Assembly (NCBI GenBank): GCA_023362775.1
Contig: JALMGJ010000005.1
Span: 89,601,421-89,665,420 of the forward strand
DNA from: Charina bottae
Taxonomy: Eukaryota > Chordata > Lepidosauria > Squamata > Charinaidae
Reading direction: 5' to 3'
Length of the DNA: 64,000 nucleotides
Both the position numbers and the translations under genes were made by a program. The notes under the pieces are model-generated. The model did not search any database. It was not told the origin of the DNA and worked only from the letters and a program-made list of their open reading frames with translations. Of this stretch, positions 43,966 to 55,254 are shown one piece after another. Each line of letters begins with the position of its first letter. The first letter of the stretch is position 1.

Positions 43966-44006
43966 CCCTCTGAAGATGCTGGCCACAGATGCTGGCGAAA
44001 CGTTAG
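43966..44006 (+). ncRNA. Hammerhead-ribozyme-like motif of the Penelope-like element
   Basis: CTGAAGA (43970-43976), stem II GCTGGC (43978-43983) paired with GCTGGC (43991-43996, two G-U pairs), 7-base loop CACAGAT, then GAAAC (43997-44001) and GTT. Stem I is CCT/AGG (3 bp) and stem III minimal (AC/GU), as described for the small hammerheads of Penelope-like elements. Cleavage would follow GUU at about 44004. The inverted left-arm copy is at 42430-42467. Confidence 0.65.
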
Positions 44007-44149
44007 GAACCACAACTTCCAGAACACGGCCACACAGCCCGGAAGACCCACAACAGCCATTGAACTCCGGCCGTGAAAGCCTTCGACAATACAATGCATG
44101 TAATTGTTTTTAGGATTTTTATGTGGAGTAGAATGTCCTCTTTTTTTAA

Positions 44150-44179
44150 GGGAGGGAGGGAGGGAGGGAGGGAGGGAGG

Positions 44180-44227
<48 letters not shown>
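44150..44227 (+). repeat. (GGGA)n-(GA)n microsatellite
   Basis: About nine GGGA units pass into about 21 GA units. Confidence 0.97.
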
Positions 44228-44230
<3 letters not shown>

Positions 44231-46516
44231 TATTTAATAGTTGCCCCAAATTCCCTTGGCATTTTAAAACCCGATTCTGGTGGTAATTCTTCCTCTATCT
44301 GCTCTTTAATAATGATTCAGGTCTGTCTTTCTGATATTTAGCAACATCTGTTCTAGCTGTTGTTCCTAACAATGGAATCCAATATGTCCCACAAAGTTTT
44401 GCATGTAAATGGAATATATACATGTCAGAAAGCTTGTCTAGAAATAAAGTATTAATCACTTTTAAATTAAAGCTATAGGCATATTGCCTGTCCTACTATG
44501 TGACAGGCTGTGATTTCTAAGAGTAGAGAGGTCTAGACTTGAAGGAGGAGAATCAATCTCAGAGACCTTCACCAGTGTTGGGACTTTGGTTTGGGAAGGC
44601 TGTAGGGACTCACAAAGTCTAATAGGAAAGCAGGAGTTTCTCAGAATCCAGGTGGAGTTTCCAGAACCACCTACAAAGCACCCATTGAAAGCAACCAGAG
44701 GAAATGCATTAATCACAGTAGAAGGATGAGAAAGGAAGGAAGGGGGACTGTATAAAGATCTGATTCACATATCTTGCATGGTGTTTTAATTCATTAATGG
44801 TCCATGAGTCACTCTCAACTGATCCCAGTTCTATAGACACATCTTTCGTTTCATCCAATGTCAGTCTAATCACTGTATTTCATTTAAACCTTTGGCCAAG
44901 TAGTAAAGGGGAAAAAAATCTATATGTGTAAGTAAACCAGCCTTTCAACCAGTTTGGCTGGTGGTTTGATCTACTTTTTAAGCCTTTAAAAATCCCCTAG
45001 GATCAAAAACTGTTTTCTGCAGAAATGTCAGAGCAGTCATGTTTATAAACAGTTATGTTGATAACTCCCACATGAAAGCTGTCAATATTTGGGAAAGTGG
45101 AGCTCTTTACCTTGATTGGAAGTCTTGTTGTTGAAAAACAATACACTGGTGTGTGCAGTAACTTCACTGTCTGTGACGTTTTTCCTCTCCCTTTCATGGC
45201 TGCATTTTCTGTTTCATATGAATTGCAGTTTTCAAGTTGGAGAGTGAGCTACTTTGGAAAATCACTTAGGCACAGGAAGAGTAGAGGGAAAAGACAGGAT
45301 CAGCAGACATAACACTCTCTGCATATCCACTGCATGTATGAAGGGGCAAATCTCTTCCCACGTGGTTCCTGTTCCTGAAGCATTCTTTCTCTAAGTAGTC
45401 TTGCTTTTAGCGATGTGGCTAGTAAGTTCACAGACTTACGTCACTAGGAATCCTTAATGTATGACTATTGCAGCTGGGCTGCAAAAATCCAGATGACCAC
45501 TAGATACCAGCAAAAAGGTACAGAAAACCTCTTTTGGATGCCAAGGCATGGTTATTCATATTTTTGCAGCCCTGATATAGAATCCTTGCCTTACGTTTCC
45601 TGTCATTCAGGAAACAGAGTAGAAGAACTTCCCTTTGCAATTAACGCTTATCACTGCACAGTATTCAAGTTGAAGGGATTGTTTTCCATTTGCTATCTCC
45701 CCATGTTTCATGCAGTTCCAATCTATTATTATAAAGGCAGAGATTAGATTTTCTGCTTGCAATGCCTTGTTTCTCCTTATGACTTTTTGAAGTTTATCAG
45801 GAAACCAATGCAATCCAAGTCAGGGCAGCTGGATATTCATTCCTGCTCCAGCTTGTCAGATTAAAAGCTCCCTTTCCGATTAAAAGAAATGAGAGAATTA
45901 AGAAGCTCTGCCTTTAGCTTATACAAAATGAAAATTCTTGCAAAGAGAAATTCAAATTGGAATTTCAAATTGGATAGCAGGGGTACCCTAACAGGAGGCA
46001 ATGGTACATAAGCAGCTCTGAAGAAAACATTATTTCAGTAGTTCTAATATCATTGATACAATTAACTGTTATAATCTTTCAGGGAAATGTGGCATAGCGA
46101 GTTTGTTTTGACTGAAATATGCACAAGGGAGATGGAGGTTCCTTATTGTCAGAGTCAAGGAAAAAATTAATCTCACTCCTATGCTTCCTGAAAACTAGAT
46201 CGTGACAAAAATTACTCCCATATCAGTTTCCATATGATTACAGCCTTAATAGAATTGATCATCTGAAATGTACTTAATATTGTAGCTGCACTCTGTTTTG
46301 TAGAGAAGTAAATAAGTCACAAGGGTCTGGTTCAGAAACATGACATGCAGCTGGAGAAATTAAGCATCTATTAAACATTTAGCTATAAGCGTGAGGACAA
46401 AATATTTTATCACCTGCGAGGTAGTCCAGACAAGAAGCACACCCAGAAGTACTAGCTCTACTTTATTGTAAGGTTACATTAACAGAATCTTGCAAGTCTA
46501 AAAGTACATTTCTCCC
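44228..46516. other. No gene or repeat recognised
   Basis: 2.3 kb of AT-rich sequence without transposon edges or coding exons that I could support. Confidence 0.4.
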
Positions 46517-46528
46517 CCATCACCTTTA

Positions 46529-46868
46529 AGTAAAGGTAAAGGTTCCCCCCGCACATTTGTGTAGTCGTGTCCGACTCTAGGGGCTGGTGCTCATCTCCCT
46601 TTGTTAGCCGAAGAGCCAGCGTTGTCCGAAGACGCTTCCGCGGTCATGTGGCCGGCATGACGTGCGCGGAACGCTGTTACCTTCCCACCGAAGTGGTACC
46701 TATTCATCTACTTGCATTTGCCTGCTTTCGAATTGCTAGGTTGGCAAGAGCTGGAGCTAGTGCGGGAGCTCACTCCGTCATGCAGGGCTAGGGATTCGAA
46801 CCTCCAAACTTGCGATCTTCCAATCAACAAGCCTGGCGTCTTACCCACTGAGCCACCACGCCCCTTAT
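46529..46868 (-). mobile_element. SINE family 2, minus strand, full length
   Basis: Tail GGTAAAGGTTCCCCCCGCAC at the left, tRNA-like head at the right (GGATTCGAACC box B complement; CACTGAGCCACCACGCCCC). Target duplication CCATCACCTTTA is at 46517-46528 and 46869-46880. Confidence 0.9.
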
Positions 46869-46880
46869 CCATCACCTTTA

Positions 46881-47801
46881 CAGCGCAAGAAACTAGGGAG
46901 GGTCCCTTCTGAGATGTTTGCCATGGCCACATCCCTTCTGCAGGGTACACCATCTCTTATCTGACCATTGCTCTGGCTGTGGCTCTTCCCCCGTCTCCCA
47001 AGGCTATTCCCACATACCATTACACCTGGGTCTAGGATCCCATTTAGTTCCATTTACATCTGCTCTGAAATAAAAACATACGGTGGAGAAAAAGCTGTTT
47101 AAACCAGAAATGTGAGTAATTCTGGGGTACAGAAGGCAGAAAAATTGAATATAGGACGTTGTTTATCTGAACAATTAGGCTAAACCATATGGAAGATCTG
47201 TTGAAGATTAACGTGTGCCCAGCCCTTTCCTCATGAGAACTAATCTTAATGGACATTCTACAATGGCGAAAGGCTGTTCAGAGTTCAGCTTATTTTATGA
47301 AAGCCAATCTTTGCCTTCCTTGAAAGTAAGTACATGGATAGGGATGCCAAACCAACTAACATGTGATGATGGTGATGATGATGATGATGATGATGCTACA
47401 TCTTTTGTTTATATAAGCACTAACCCTATGATTCTACGTCAACCAAAGGGACTCTTGGACAACCGCAGGGGACCCAGCACTGCCACTCTGAACCTTCCTG
47501 GGTCTTTCCTGGGCACACACATATACACTTATCTAGTCTCAGCATCAAGATTATGGCTTGATAAGGGCAAAGAGCTGGCTAATATATTTCTAAATATAAA
47601 TTATCTTTCTTCCATTCCTCTATCAATGTTATTCTGTTCTTCCTTGTTCTTTTTTAATGGAACTGGCTACTAAGTTAGTGTTTTTATTTCTATATCCATA
47701 ATGTCTGCCTTAAGTCTACTGATTTGCTTGTGCCGCTATTGGTTTCAACTGGCTTCAATTCTTTTATATGTTCATGTCTACAGGCACAAATGTTATGATT
47801 T
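46881..47801. other. No gene; short (GAT)n at 47363-47394
   Basis: The GAT run accounts for the aspartate tract in a 152-codon frame (47215-47673) that has no other support. Confidence 0.45.
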
Positions 47802-47880
47802 TTTGATTGATTGTGTGCCATCAAGTCATTCTTGGCCCCTAGCAACCACATAGATAGATTTTTTTTAACCCTCTCTAATG
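47802..47880 (-). mobile_element. RTE-clade LINE 3' end
   Basis: GTGTGCCATCAAGTCATTCT and AGCAACCACATAGATAGATT match the minus-strand 3' end of the RTE relic at 28200. Confidence 0.6.
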
Positions 47881-48200
47881 TCTCTACACTGCTTGGCCAG
47901 TATTTGTTCAAGCTGTTACTGCCTGTGATTAGCTTCATTCATGCAAATACCATGGTGTGTAGGACCCTTTTCAGTGCAGTCACCCATAATGGAAGAGATG
48001 TTCTGAATTTCTGCTCTCCTTGGCCTCAGCAACCATGGCCACTGGTAGCTACTTTGCAATTTATAGTCCAAAACATCTGGATGATACTCAGTTCCAATTC
48101 CCTATAGAAGATTCCATCACATAGGTCCTTAGATATGGTTAGTGCCTGGTTAGTAAAGAGTTGAATCTTCATCCCTACTGATGTGGTTGTATCCCACATA
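47881..48200. other. No gene recognised
   Basis: No feature supported; slight resemblance to MITE D at 48040-48090 (TATAGTCCAAAACATCTGGA). Confidence 0.35.
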
Positions 48201-48208
48201 ACCTAAAC

Positions 48209-48518
48209 CAGGGTTTCTCAACCAGGGTTCTGCGGAACTCTAGGGTTCTGCAAGAGATCACTAGGGGTTCCCTGGGAGATCACAATTTATTTTAAAAAAT
48301 TATTTCAAATTTGGGCAACTTCACATTAAAGAGGTAAGTTTCATTCTTTATTTTCAGTTTAAGAACACTGTTCGTGCATATATACAGGCCTACACATGAA
48401 ACGAATCTAATAATTCTGTAACTTCTGGCCTATATTTGAGCCTGAATGTTCAGGGATTGCCCGAGGCCTGAAAAATATTTCAAGGGTTCCTCCAGGGTCA
48501 AAAGGTTGAGAAAGGCTG
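48209..48518 (+). mobile_element. Non-autonomous hAT element, family C, copy 2
   Basis: A 310-bp element, CAGGGTTTCTCAACCAGGGT to AAAAGGTTGAGAAAGGCTG, with a perfect 8-bp target duplication ACCTAAAC (48201-48208 and 48519-48526). Same family as 31549-31856 in the opposite orientation. Confidence 0.93.
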
Positions 48519-48652
48519 ACCTAAACTGTACATATATGTTTGTATGTGATCTGAATCAGTTGCTGAACAAATGGAGAAAAAAACTTAAGAGCCAGTATCT
48601 ATTAAAGTATATTTGAGAGCTAAAATTGTATGTGTAGGCTTACTCTGTAGGG

Positions 48653-48957
48653 CAGGGCTTTCCAAAGTGCCGCCGCTGGTGACATACTAGTGGCGGTGGC
48701 GGCAGCGCGGCGGCGGCGCAGGGAGGCGTGTGGCGGCGCGCGCGTGCACGGCGGCGGTGCGGGGGGCTGCGGCGGCGCGCACGTGCACGGTGGCGGCAGC
48801 GGCAGCAGCCTCCACTAAAACGCGGAAGCACTGATCCCGCGCCGCTGCCACTGCCGCTGTGCACGCGCATGCCGCCGCTTCCGGGTGGTGTGGCGACACA
48901 CCACGCTGTGTGTGGTGACACACTTTTGTGTCGCGACACACAGTTTGGAAAGCTCTG
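48653..48957 (+). mobile_element. Non-autonomous hAT element, subfamily A, copy 3
   Basis: 305 bp, CAGGGCTTTCCAAAG to CAGTTTGGAAAGCTCTG, target duplication CTGTAGGG (48645-48652 and 48958-48965). The middle is an extremely CpG-rich (GGCGGC)n-like segment with alternating GCGCGCGCGTGCACGG blocks, replacing the CCCGGAAG blocks of the other copies. Its CpG island-like look is transposon-derived, not a host promoter. Confidence 0.92.
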
Positions 48958-48965
48958 CTGTAGGG

Positions 48966-50464
48966 TTTAATGCTTTCTGGCATCTATCAAGTCAGCCTTC
49001 CCCAGGTCTCCTGAAATGTGGACTGTAACTACCTCTTTAATAGAAGAAACAACTCACTCTTGAGAGGTGGGGTTAGGGTTAGGGGATGCAAAAAGGTAAA
49101 TTTTGGAAAAGATAGTAGAATGTGAAAAGCAAGATGTTTGCTTTTCAGTTTGTTATCCACTGTTGCCATATCTGATGCCATTCTAGATGCAGAGAGTGCT
49201 CAATCATAAAAGGAATCTTTGAGACCTTTGATGGTACAGAGATGGAGAAAATGCATGTAAGAAGAAGAGGTATGGGAAGAAAAGAAGGAGCCAGGCAAAG
49301 ACTAGGATAACAATATAATCTCAAGTCTGCAAAATGAATCTGGGATCCTCTGAAGCAAATTGGAACAGTCACAGCACTCGTTCCAAGTTTGTAATGCAGA
49401 AAATATACCCGCGTATGCTCACACCAAGACTTTTGCTCTACTTTGTTGTTGCAGTTAGAGAACCTAGGGACTGCCAAATATCCTGTTTTTCCTCCCAAAT
49501 TCCTAAATGCTCCCTCTGTAGACTTTCCTTTGAACTGCACCATTTCTCTTCTAATGAAGGCCCTGCTCAGATGGTTTCAGTTATCTTCATAAGGATTTCA
49601 CTAACAGAAACTGTCTGGCGGATTCACACTTCATAAATGTCTTAGCCGGCTGACATTATGTATTGCTCTGGATTAAAGGGCTGTACTGCAGACACTATCA
49701 TACCTTCCAACGCCCACAGATTAACATGAGGATACGCATACATCCAGTCCTGGCTTGGAAATTCTGGGAAGGCAGGAAGGCACCCAAGAGACTTGCCAGA
49801 AACATGTCCACTTTCATAGACAAGAAAAGTTAACGTCTTTCTACTCACTACTTCAAGTAACCAAAGATCTTATCTGTGCCTTTCCAGAACGGTCTGTCCA
49901 ACATTGATTAAGGAGACCCTTACCATGAACCATCTTTAATTCAACAAAAGCTCCCCCCTCCAGCATGTGTGGGACGGTTGGGTTGGAAAGCTCATATTCA
50001 ATACAATGTGTGAAAAATACAGTGAAACGCAAATATGTGATGTAAAGACCACAGCAGGACGGTAAGATATGTCCCAACATCTGAAGCATAGCAGTGTAAT
50101 CTATATCCCAGCAATATTTGAAGCAAAGGCAACTGATCAACTGTTTACATTGTTCTAAAATTTGTATTTATCAGGATGGCTGTTCTTTGGAGAAAACAGG
50201 CCAAATGCTTGAGATCCACTTTTGCAGATCCATGCTTTAAGATCGAGAAGCAGGCCTGTTGAAGATGGAAGCGAGAGCCTGATTAATGTTGGGCCTCAAG
50301 TAATTTGCTAGGCATCAAGATATATTCCTCTAATTTTTTGAGGTACCACACATTCCATAGAGAATAAAGACTTTATGAACTATTAGGGTTGTGGGCCATC
50401 TCAACTGAAGTGCTGAGGAGAAGAAAACTATCAGAATGAAGCCAACAAGTTATTTAACTAACAT
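48966..50464. other. No gene or repeat recognised
   Basis: Frames up to 132 codons (49145-49543, minus) have no recognisable motif. Confidence 0.4.
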
Positions 50465-50475
50465 AATGTATTTTA

Positions 50476-53400
50476 CTCCAGCAAAGGAGATTGTTACCTT
50501 GTCGTGGTGCTGGAGCTTGAGCACCTCAATGAAACCATGAGCTAAACCGTGAAGGGACACCCAAGACGGGAAGGTCGTGGCAGAGAGGTCAGACTAAATA
50601 CGATCCCTGGGGAAGGTAATGGCAACCCACCCCAGTATTCTTGCCATGAAAACTAAATGGATCAGTACAACCAAAGATATGTCGGTATACCATCGGAAGA
50701 TGGGACTCCCAGGTCGGAAGATGGTCAAAATGCTACTGGGGAGGAACAGAGGATACGTTCAACTAGCCCCAGATGTGATGACGCAGCTAGCTCAAAGCCG
50801 AAAGGACGGCTAGCGGCCGACGGTGCTGGTGGTGAACGACGAATCCGATGTTCTAAAGATCAACACACCATAGGAACCTGGAATGTAAGATCTATGAGCC
50901 AGGGCAAATTGGATGTGGTTATTGGTGAGATGTCAAGATTAAATATAGACATTTTAGGTGTCAGTGAACTGAAATGGACTGGGATGGGCCACTTCACATC
51001 AGATGACCACCAGATCTACTACTGTGGACAAGAGGACCACAGAAGAAATGGAGTAGCCTTCATAATTAATAATAAAGCGGCTAAAGCAGTGCTTGGATAC
51101 AATCCAAAAAATGATAGAATGATCTCAATTCGAATTCAGGGTAAGCCATTTAACATCACAGTGATCCAAATATACGCCCCAACCACAGATGCTGAAGAAG
51201 CAGAAGTAGATCAGTTCTATGAGGATCTGCAGCACCTACTGGATAATACACCAAAAAGAGATGTTATTTTCATTACAGGAGACTGGAATGCTAAGGTGGG
51301 TAGTCAGACGACACCTGGAATTACAGGCAAGCATGGTCTGGGAGAACAAAATGAAGCGGGACATAGGCTGATAGAATTTTGCCAAGACAACTCACTGTGC
51401 ATAACAAACACTCTCTTCCAACAACCTAAAAGACGACTTTATACATGGACTTCACCAGATGGTCGACACCGAAATCAGATTGACTACATCCTTTGCAGCC
51501 AAAGGTGGCGGACATCTATACAGTCGGTAAAAACAAGACCTGGAGCTGACTGTAGTTCAGATCACGAACTTCTTATTGCAAAATTTAGAATCAGACTAAA
51601 GAGAATAGGGAAGACCCACAGATCAGTTAGATATGAGCTCACTAATATTCCTAAGGAATATGCAGTGGAGGTGAAGAATAGATTTAAGGGACTAGATTTG
51701 GTAGATAGGGTCCCAGAAGAACTATGGACAGAAGTTCGCAACATTGTTCAGGAGGCGGCAACAAAAAATGTCCCAAAGAAAAAGAAAACCAAGAAGGCAA
51801 GATGGCTGTCTGCTGAGACACTGGAAGTAGCCCAAGAAAGAAGGAAAGCAAAAGGCAACAGTGATAGGGGGAGATATGCCCAATTAAATGCAAAATTCCA
51901 GAGGTTAGCCAGAAGAGATAAGGAATTATTTTTAAACAAGCAATGTGCGGAAGTGGAAGAAGACAATAGAATAGGAAGGACAGGAGACCTCTTCCAGAAA
52001 ATTAGAAACATCGGAGGTAAATTCCAGGCAAAAATGGGTATGATCAAAAACAAAGATGGTAAGGACCTAACAGAAGCAGAAGAGATCAAGAAAAGGTGGC
52101 AAGAATATACGGAAGATCTGTATAGGAAAGATAATAATATTGGATATAGCTTTGACGGTGTGGTCAGTGAGTTAGAGCCAGACATCCTGAAGAGTGAGGT
52201 TGAATGGGCCTTAAGAAGCATTGCTAACAACAAGGCAGCAGGAGACGACGGTATCCCAGCTGAACTGTTTAAAATCTTGCAAGATGATGCTGTCAAGGTG
52301 ATGCATGCCATATGCCATCAAATTTGGAAAACACAAGAATGGCCATCAGATTGGAAAAAATCAACTTATATCCCCATACCAAAAAAGGGAAGCACTAAAG
52401 AATGTTCAAACTATCGAACAGTGGCACTTATTTCACATGCCAGTAAGGTAATGCTCAAGATCTTGCAAGGTAGACTCCAGCAATTCATGGAGTGAGAATT
52501 ACCAGATGTACAAGCTGGATTTAGAAAAGGCAGAGGAACTAGAGACCAAACTGACAATATCCGCTGGATAATGGAGAAAGCCAGGGAGTTTCAGAAAAAC
52601 ATCTATTTTTGTTTTATTGACTATTCTAAAGCCTTTGACTGTGTGGATCATAACAAATTGTGGCAAGTTCTTGGTGGTATGGGGATACCAAGTCATCTTG
52701 TCTGCCTCCTGAGGAATCTGTATAACGACCAAGTAGCAACGGTAAGAACAGAGCACGGAACAACGGACTGGTTTAAGATTGGGAAAGGAGTACGGCAGGG
52801 CTGTATACACTCACCCTACCTATTCAACCTGTACGCAGAACACATCATGCGACGTGCTGGGCTTGAGGAATCCAAGGCTGGAGTTAAAATCGCTGGAAGA
52901 AACATTAACAATCTTAGATATGCAGATGATACCACTTTGATGGCTGAAAGCGAGGAGGAGTTGAGGAGCCTTATGATGAAGGTGAAAGAAGAAAGTGCAA
53001 AAGCTGGGTTGCAGTTAAACCTCAAAAAAACCAAGATTATGGCAACCAGCTTGATTGATAACTGGCAAATAGAGGGAGAAAAAGTGGAGGCAGCGACAGA
53101 CTTTGTATTTCTAGGTGCAAAGATTACTGCAGATGCTGACTGCAGCCAGGAAATCAGAAGACGTCTACTTCTTGGGAGGAGAGCAATGGCAAATCTTGAT
53201 AAAATAGTTAAGAGCAGAGACATCATACGGACAACAAAGGTCCGCATAGTTAAAGCAATGGTATTCCCTGTAGTAACCTATGGCTGTGAGAGCTGGACCA
53301 TAAGGAAGGCTGAGCAAAGGAAGATAGATGCTTTTGAACTGTGGTGTTGGAGGAAAATTCTGAGAGTGCCTTGGACTGCAAGAAGATCAAACCAGTCCAT

Positions 53401-53702
53401 ACTCCGGGAAATAAAGTCAGACTGCTCACTTGAGGGAATGATATTAAAGGCAAAACTGAAGTACTTCGGCCACATAATGAGAAGACAGGATACCCTGGAG
53501 AAGAAGCTGATGCTAGGGAAAGTGGAAGGCAAAAGGAAGAGGGGCCGACCAAGGGCAAGATGGATGGATGATATTCTGGAGGTGACGAACTCAACCATGG
53601 GGGAGCTGGGGATGGTGACGGCCGACAGGAAGCTCTGGCGTGGGCTGGTCCATGAAGTCACGAAGAGTCGGAAGCGACTGAACGAATAAACAACAACAAC
53701 AA
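50476..53702 (+). mobile_element. Full-length BovB (RTE) LINE
   Basis: A 3.2-kb insertion with 11-bp target duplication AATGTATTTTA (50465-50475 and 53703-53713). The 5' UTR of about 180 bases is retained, and the single long frame is followed closely by the end TCGGAAGCGACTGAACGAAT and an AAACAACAACAAC tail. Length and layout match a complete BovB. BovB is known to have moved horizontally between squamates and other vertebrates and to mobilise squamate SINEs, several of which occur here with a related tail. Confidence 0.95.
50657..53689 (+). pseudogene. BovB endonuclease/reverse transcriptase, one premature stop
   Basis: 1010 codons in a single frame with no frameshift; only a TGA at 52493-52495 (codon 613) interrupts it. 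The apurinic-type endonuclease starts near residue 71 (TIGTWNVRSM) and keeps E104 (SELKW), D209/N211 (GDWNAK), D276 (NQIDYIL) and SDH at 301-303. The RT has NYRTVALISHASKV before the stop, motif A IDYSKAFDCVDH (catalytic Asp), motif B GVRQGCIHSPYLF, motif C YADD (755-758) and motif D LNLKKTKIM. The C-terminus holds SIDAFELW-like DAFELWCWRKILRVPW. The stop falls between the fingers motifs and motif A, and would leave an endonuclease without polymerase. Homologues usually have an Arg there, so a CpG-type C-to-T change is the likely cause. The start at 50657 is the first ATG of the frame. Confidence 0.95.
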
Positions 53703-53713
53703 AATGTATTTTA

Positions 53714-53838
53714 ATGATTATTCGTATTATTTATGGTCTTTATTGGTTTTAAACTATTTTATTGTGAACCGCCCAGGGTCCCTCCTTGGGAGGGAGATGG
53801 GCGGGATATAAATATGATAAATAAATAAATAAATAATG
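53714..53838 (+). mobile_element. L2-clade LINE 3' tail (BovB target)
   Basis: AACCGCCCAGGGTCCCTCCT...GAGATGGGCGGGATATAAAT and AATAAATAAATAAATAAT form an L2 3' end; BovB appears to have inserted in its AT-rich 3' UTR. Confidence 0.75.
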
Positions 53839-53954
53839 GTAGCAAAGCAAGAGAGGGCATTTACAATGCTTCAAGTTAATGTACTCCCCTTGGCCGTATT
53901 GGAAGATTTTAATTGATCTGATCATAATCCTCTTAGTGACCACAGAGATAGACC

Positions 53955-54125
53955 TACTTCAGGATGATCTGTCCTCAGCCTGGTCCTTAAGGTCTCCCAA
54001 CAGTGCACCCATCACTGCTCTAGTCCATCAACCTCACTGCTGATCATTCTCTTCTTCTCTTTCCCAGCATTATTGACATCTTAAGGCAGGTGGGCCTTTG
54101 CATAATGTGTCCAAAATACAGTAAT
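53955..54125 (-). mobile_element. RTE-clade LINE 3' fragment
   Basis: GATGATCTGTCCTCAGCCTG, CACCCATCACTGCT and GGGCCTTTGCATAATGTGTC correspond to the C-terminal region of the RTE relic at 28200. Confidence 0.65.
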
Positions 54126-55254
54126 TCCATATTGGAAGTCTGCTCTAAGGAGATCTCTTACTAAATGAGAATGCCTTGTAATGAGCAGAAGGCAAAGACC
54201 ACTGATCTGTTACTTCTGCGTTCTCTCCTTTATCATGATATTTGTCAGAAGTTAGGTTTACCTCTTTTAAGGAATTATCCAGGGAGTGCCACTGAGTTTA
54301 CAGCTTACTGCTGCTCCCAGATCAAGAGGCAAACATCTCAGATAATGTTGCTAGCTTCTGTTCAGCAACCTGCAGCATATGAACCCAAGTATTAATTAAA
54401 ATAAGTAAGATTTAGGTAACTAAGAGTAAAATGGGATTCGTGAAATGGCAATGTTTTAAATAATAGATAATTATGCCTCACATTAGCAGGTATTTTTCTC
54501 TCCTTTGTTTTCTACATTTTCTTGAATTTAAACACCTGCTTGAAATCGTTTTGCTCATTTGCTTACGACATTTGGAAATGACTGATCATTGACCATAATA
54601 AATATTGATTGATATTTGTTGTCTGATTGAGGCTCATCATAGCTTTAGGAGAGGAAACTTCCAGGGTCTTCTGGGAAGGGGCTGAATTCAGTTATTGAAG
54701 TTAAAATTTATTTATTATTCAAATGTATCACCACCCATCTCTACAGATGTTTAGAGATCTACAGATCTCTAAAATGTTGGGGTAGGACTGGGGAACTTGG
54801 ATTCCAAACTCCCACTTGATATCAAATCAGTTTACTAAGTGAACTTGAACCAATCAAGGAACTCCATACTAATGTTACTTAAAACATAGATAAAGTAATC
54901 CTGTTAAAATGACAGGGGAAAAGGAGAGAGCCATGCCCAACCTCAATCTTCTGTCTTGCAAAAAAGTGGGAATAAGTACCTTCCTGCAGAAAGAAGGGAA
55001 TCAATATATCTGGGAGACACATTCCCTTACAAGGTCAGTTAGTGGAAAATTCCCAAGTAGTCACCATCCAGGTGTGGTTCTTCTTATTGTTTCCCAGTAT
55101 GAGCAACCATGCTGGGTAAGATCATTGGAAGTTATTGTTCAGCCTACCTCATGGGCACCAAGAGACCCTATTTTACACTACAGGTAGAAATAGACACATT
55201 TCAGAGAGTATAGCGTGATTTTTAGAACATCCATGTTGAGTAAAAAATATGGAT
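54126..55254. other. No gene; small L2 tail piece at about 54705-54750
   Basis: TTTATTTATTATTCAAATGT and CACCACCCATCTCTACAG is a minus-strand L2 3' remnant. Otherwise no feature. Confidence 0.45.

Larger units (their letters stand above)
42375..44093 (+). mobile_element. Penelope-like retroelement with inverted arms
   Basis: A 1719-bp insertion bounded by the 13-bp target duplication ATGCATGTAATTG (42362-42374 and 44094-44106). The first 350 bases (42375-42724) are the near-exact reverse complement of 43709-44058. Between the arms lie a T-run/A-run and an open frame for the end of the RT plus a GIY-YIG endonuclease. The 3' end adds ATTGAACTCCGGCCGTGAAA beyond the arm. Terminal repeats partly in inverted orientation and 5' truncation are known for Penelope elements. 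The arms differ by very few bases, indicating a young insertion. Confidence 0.93.
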
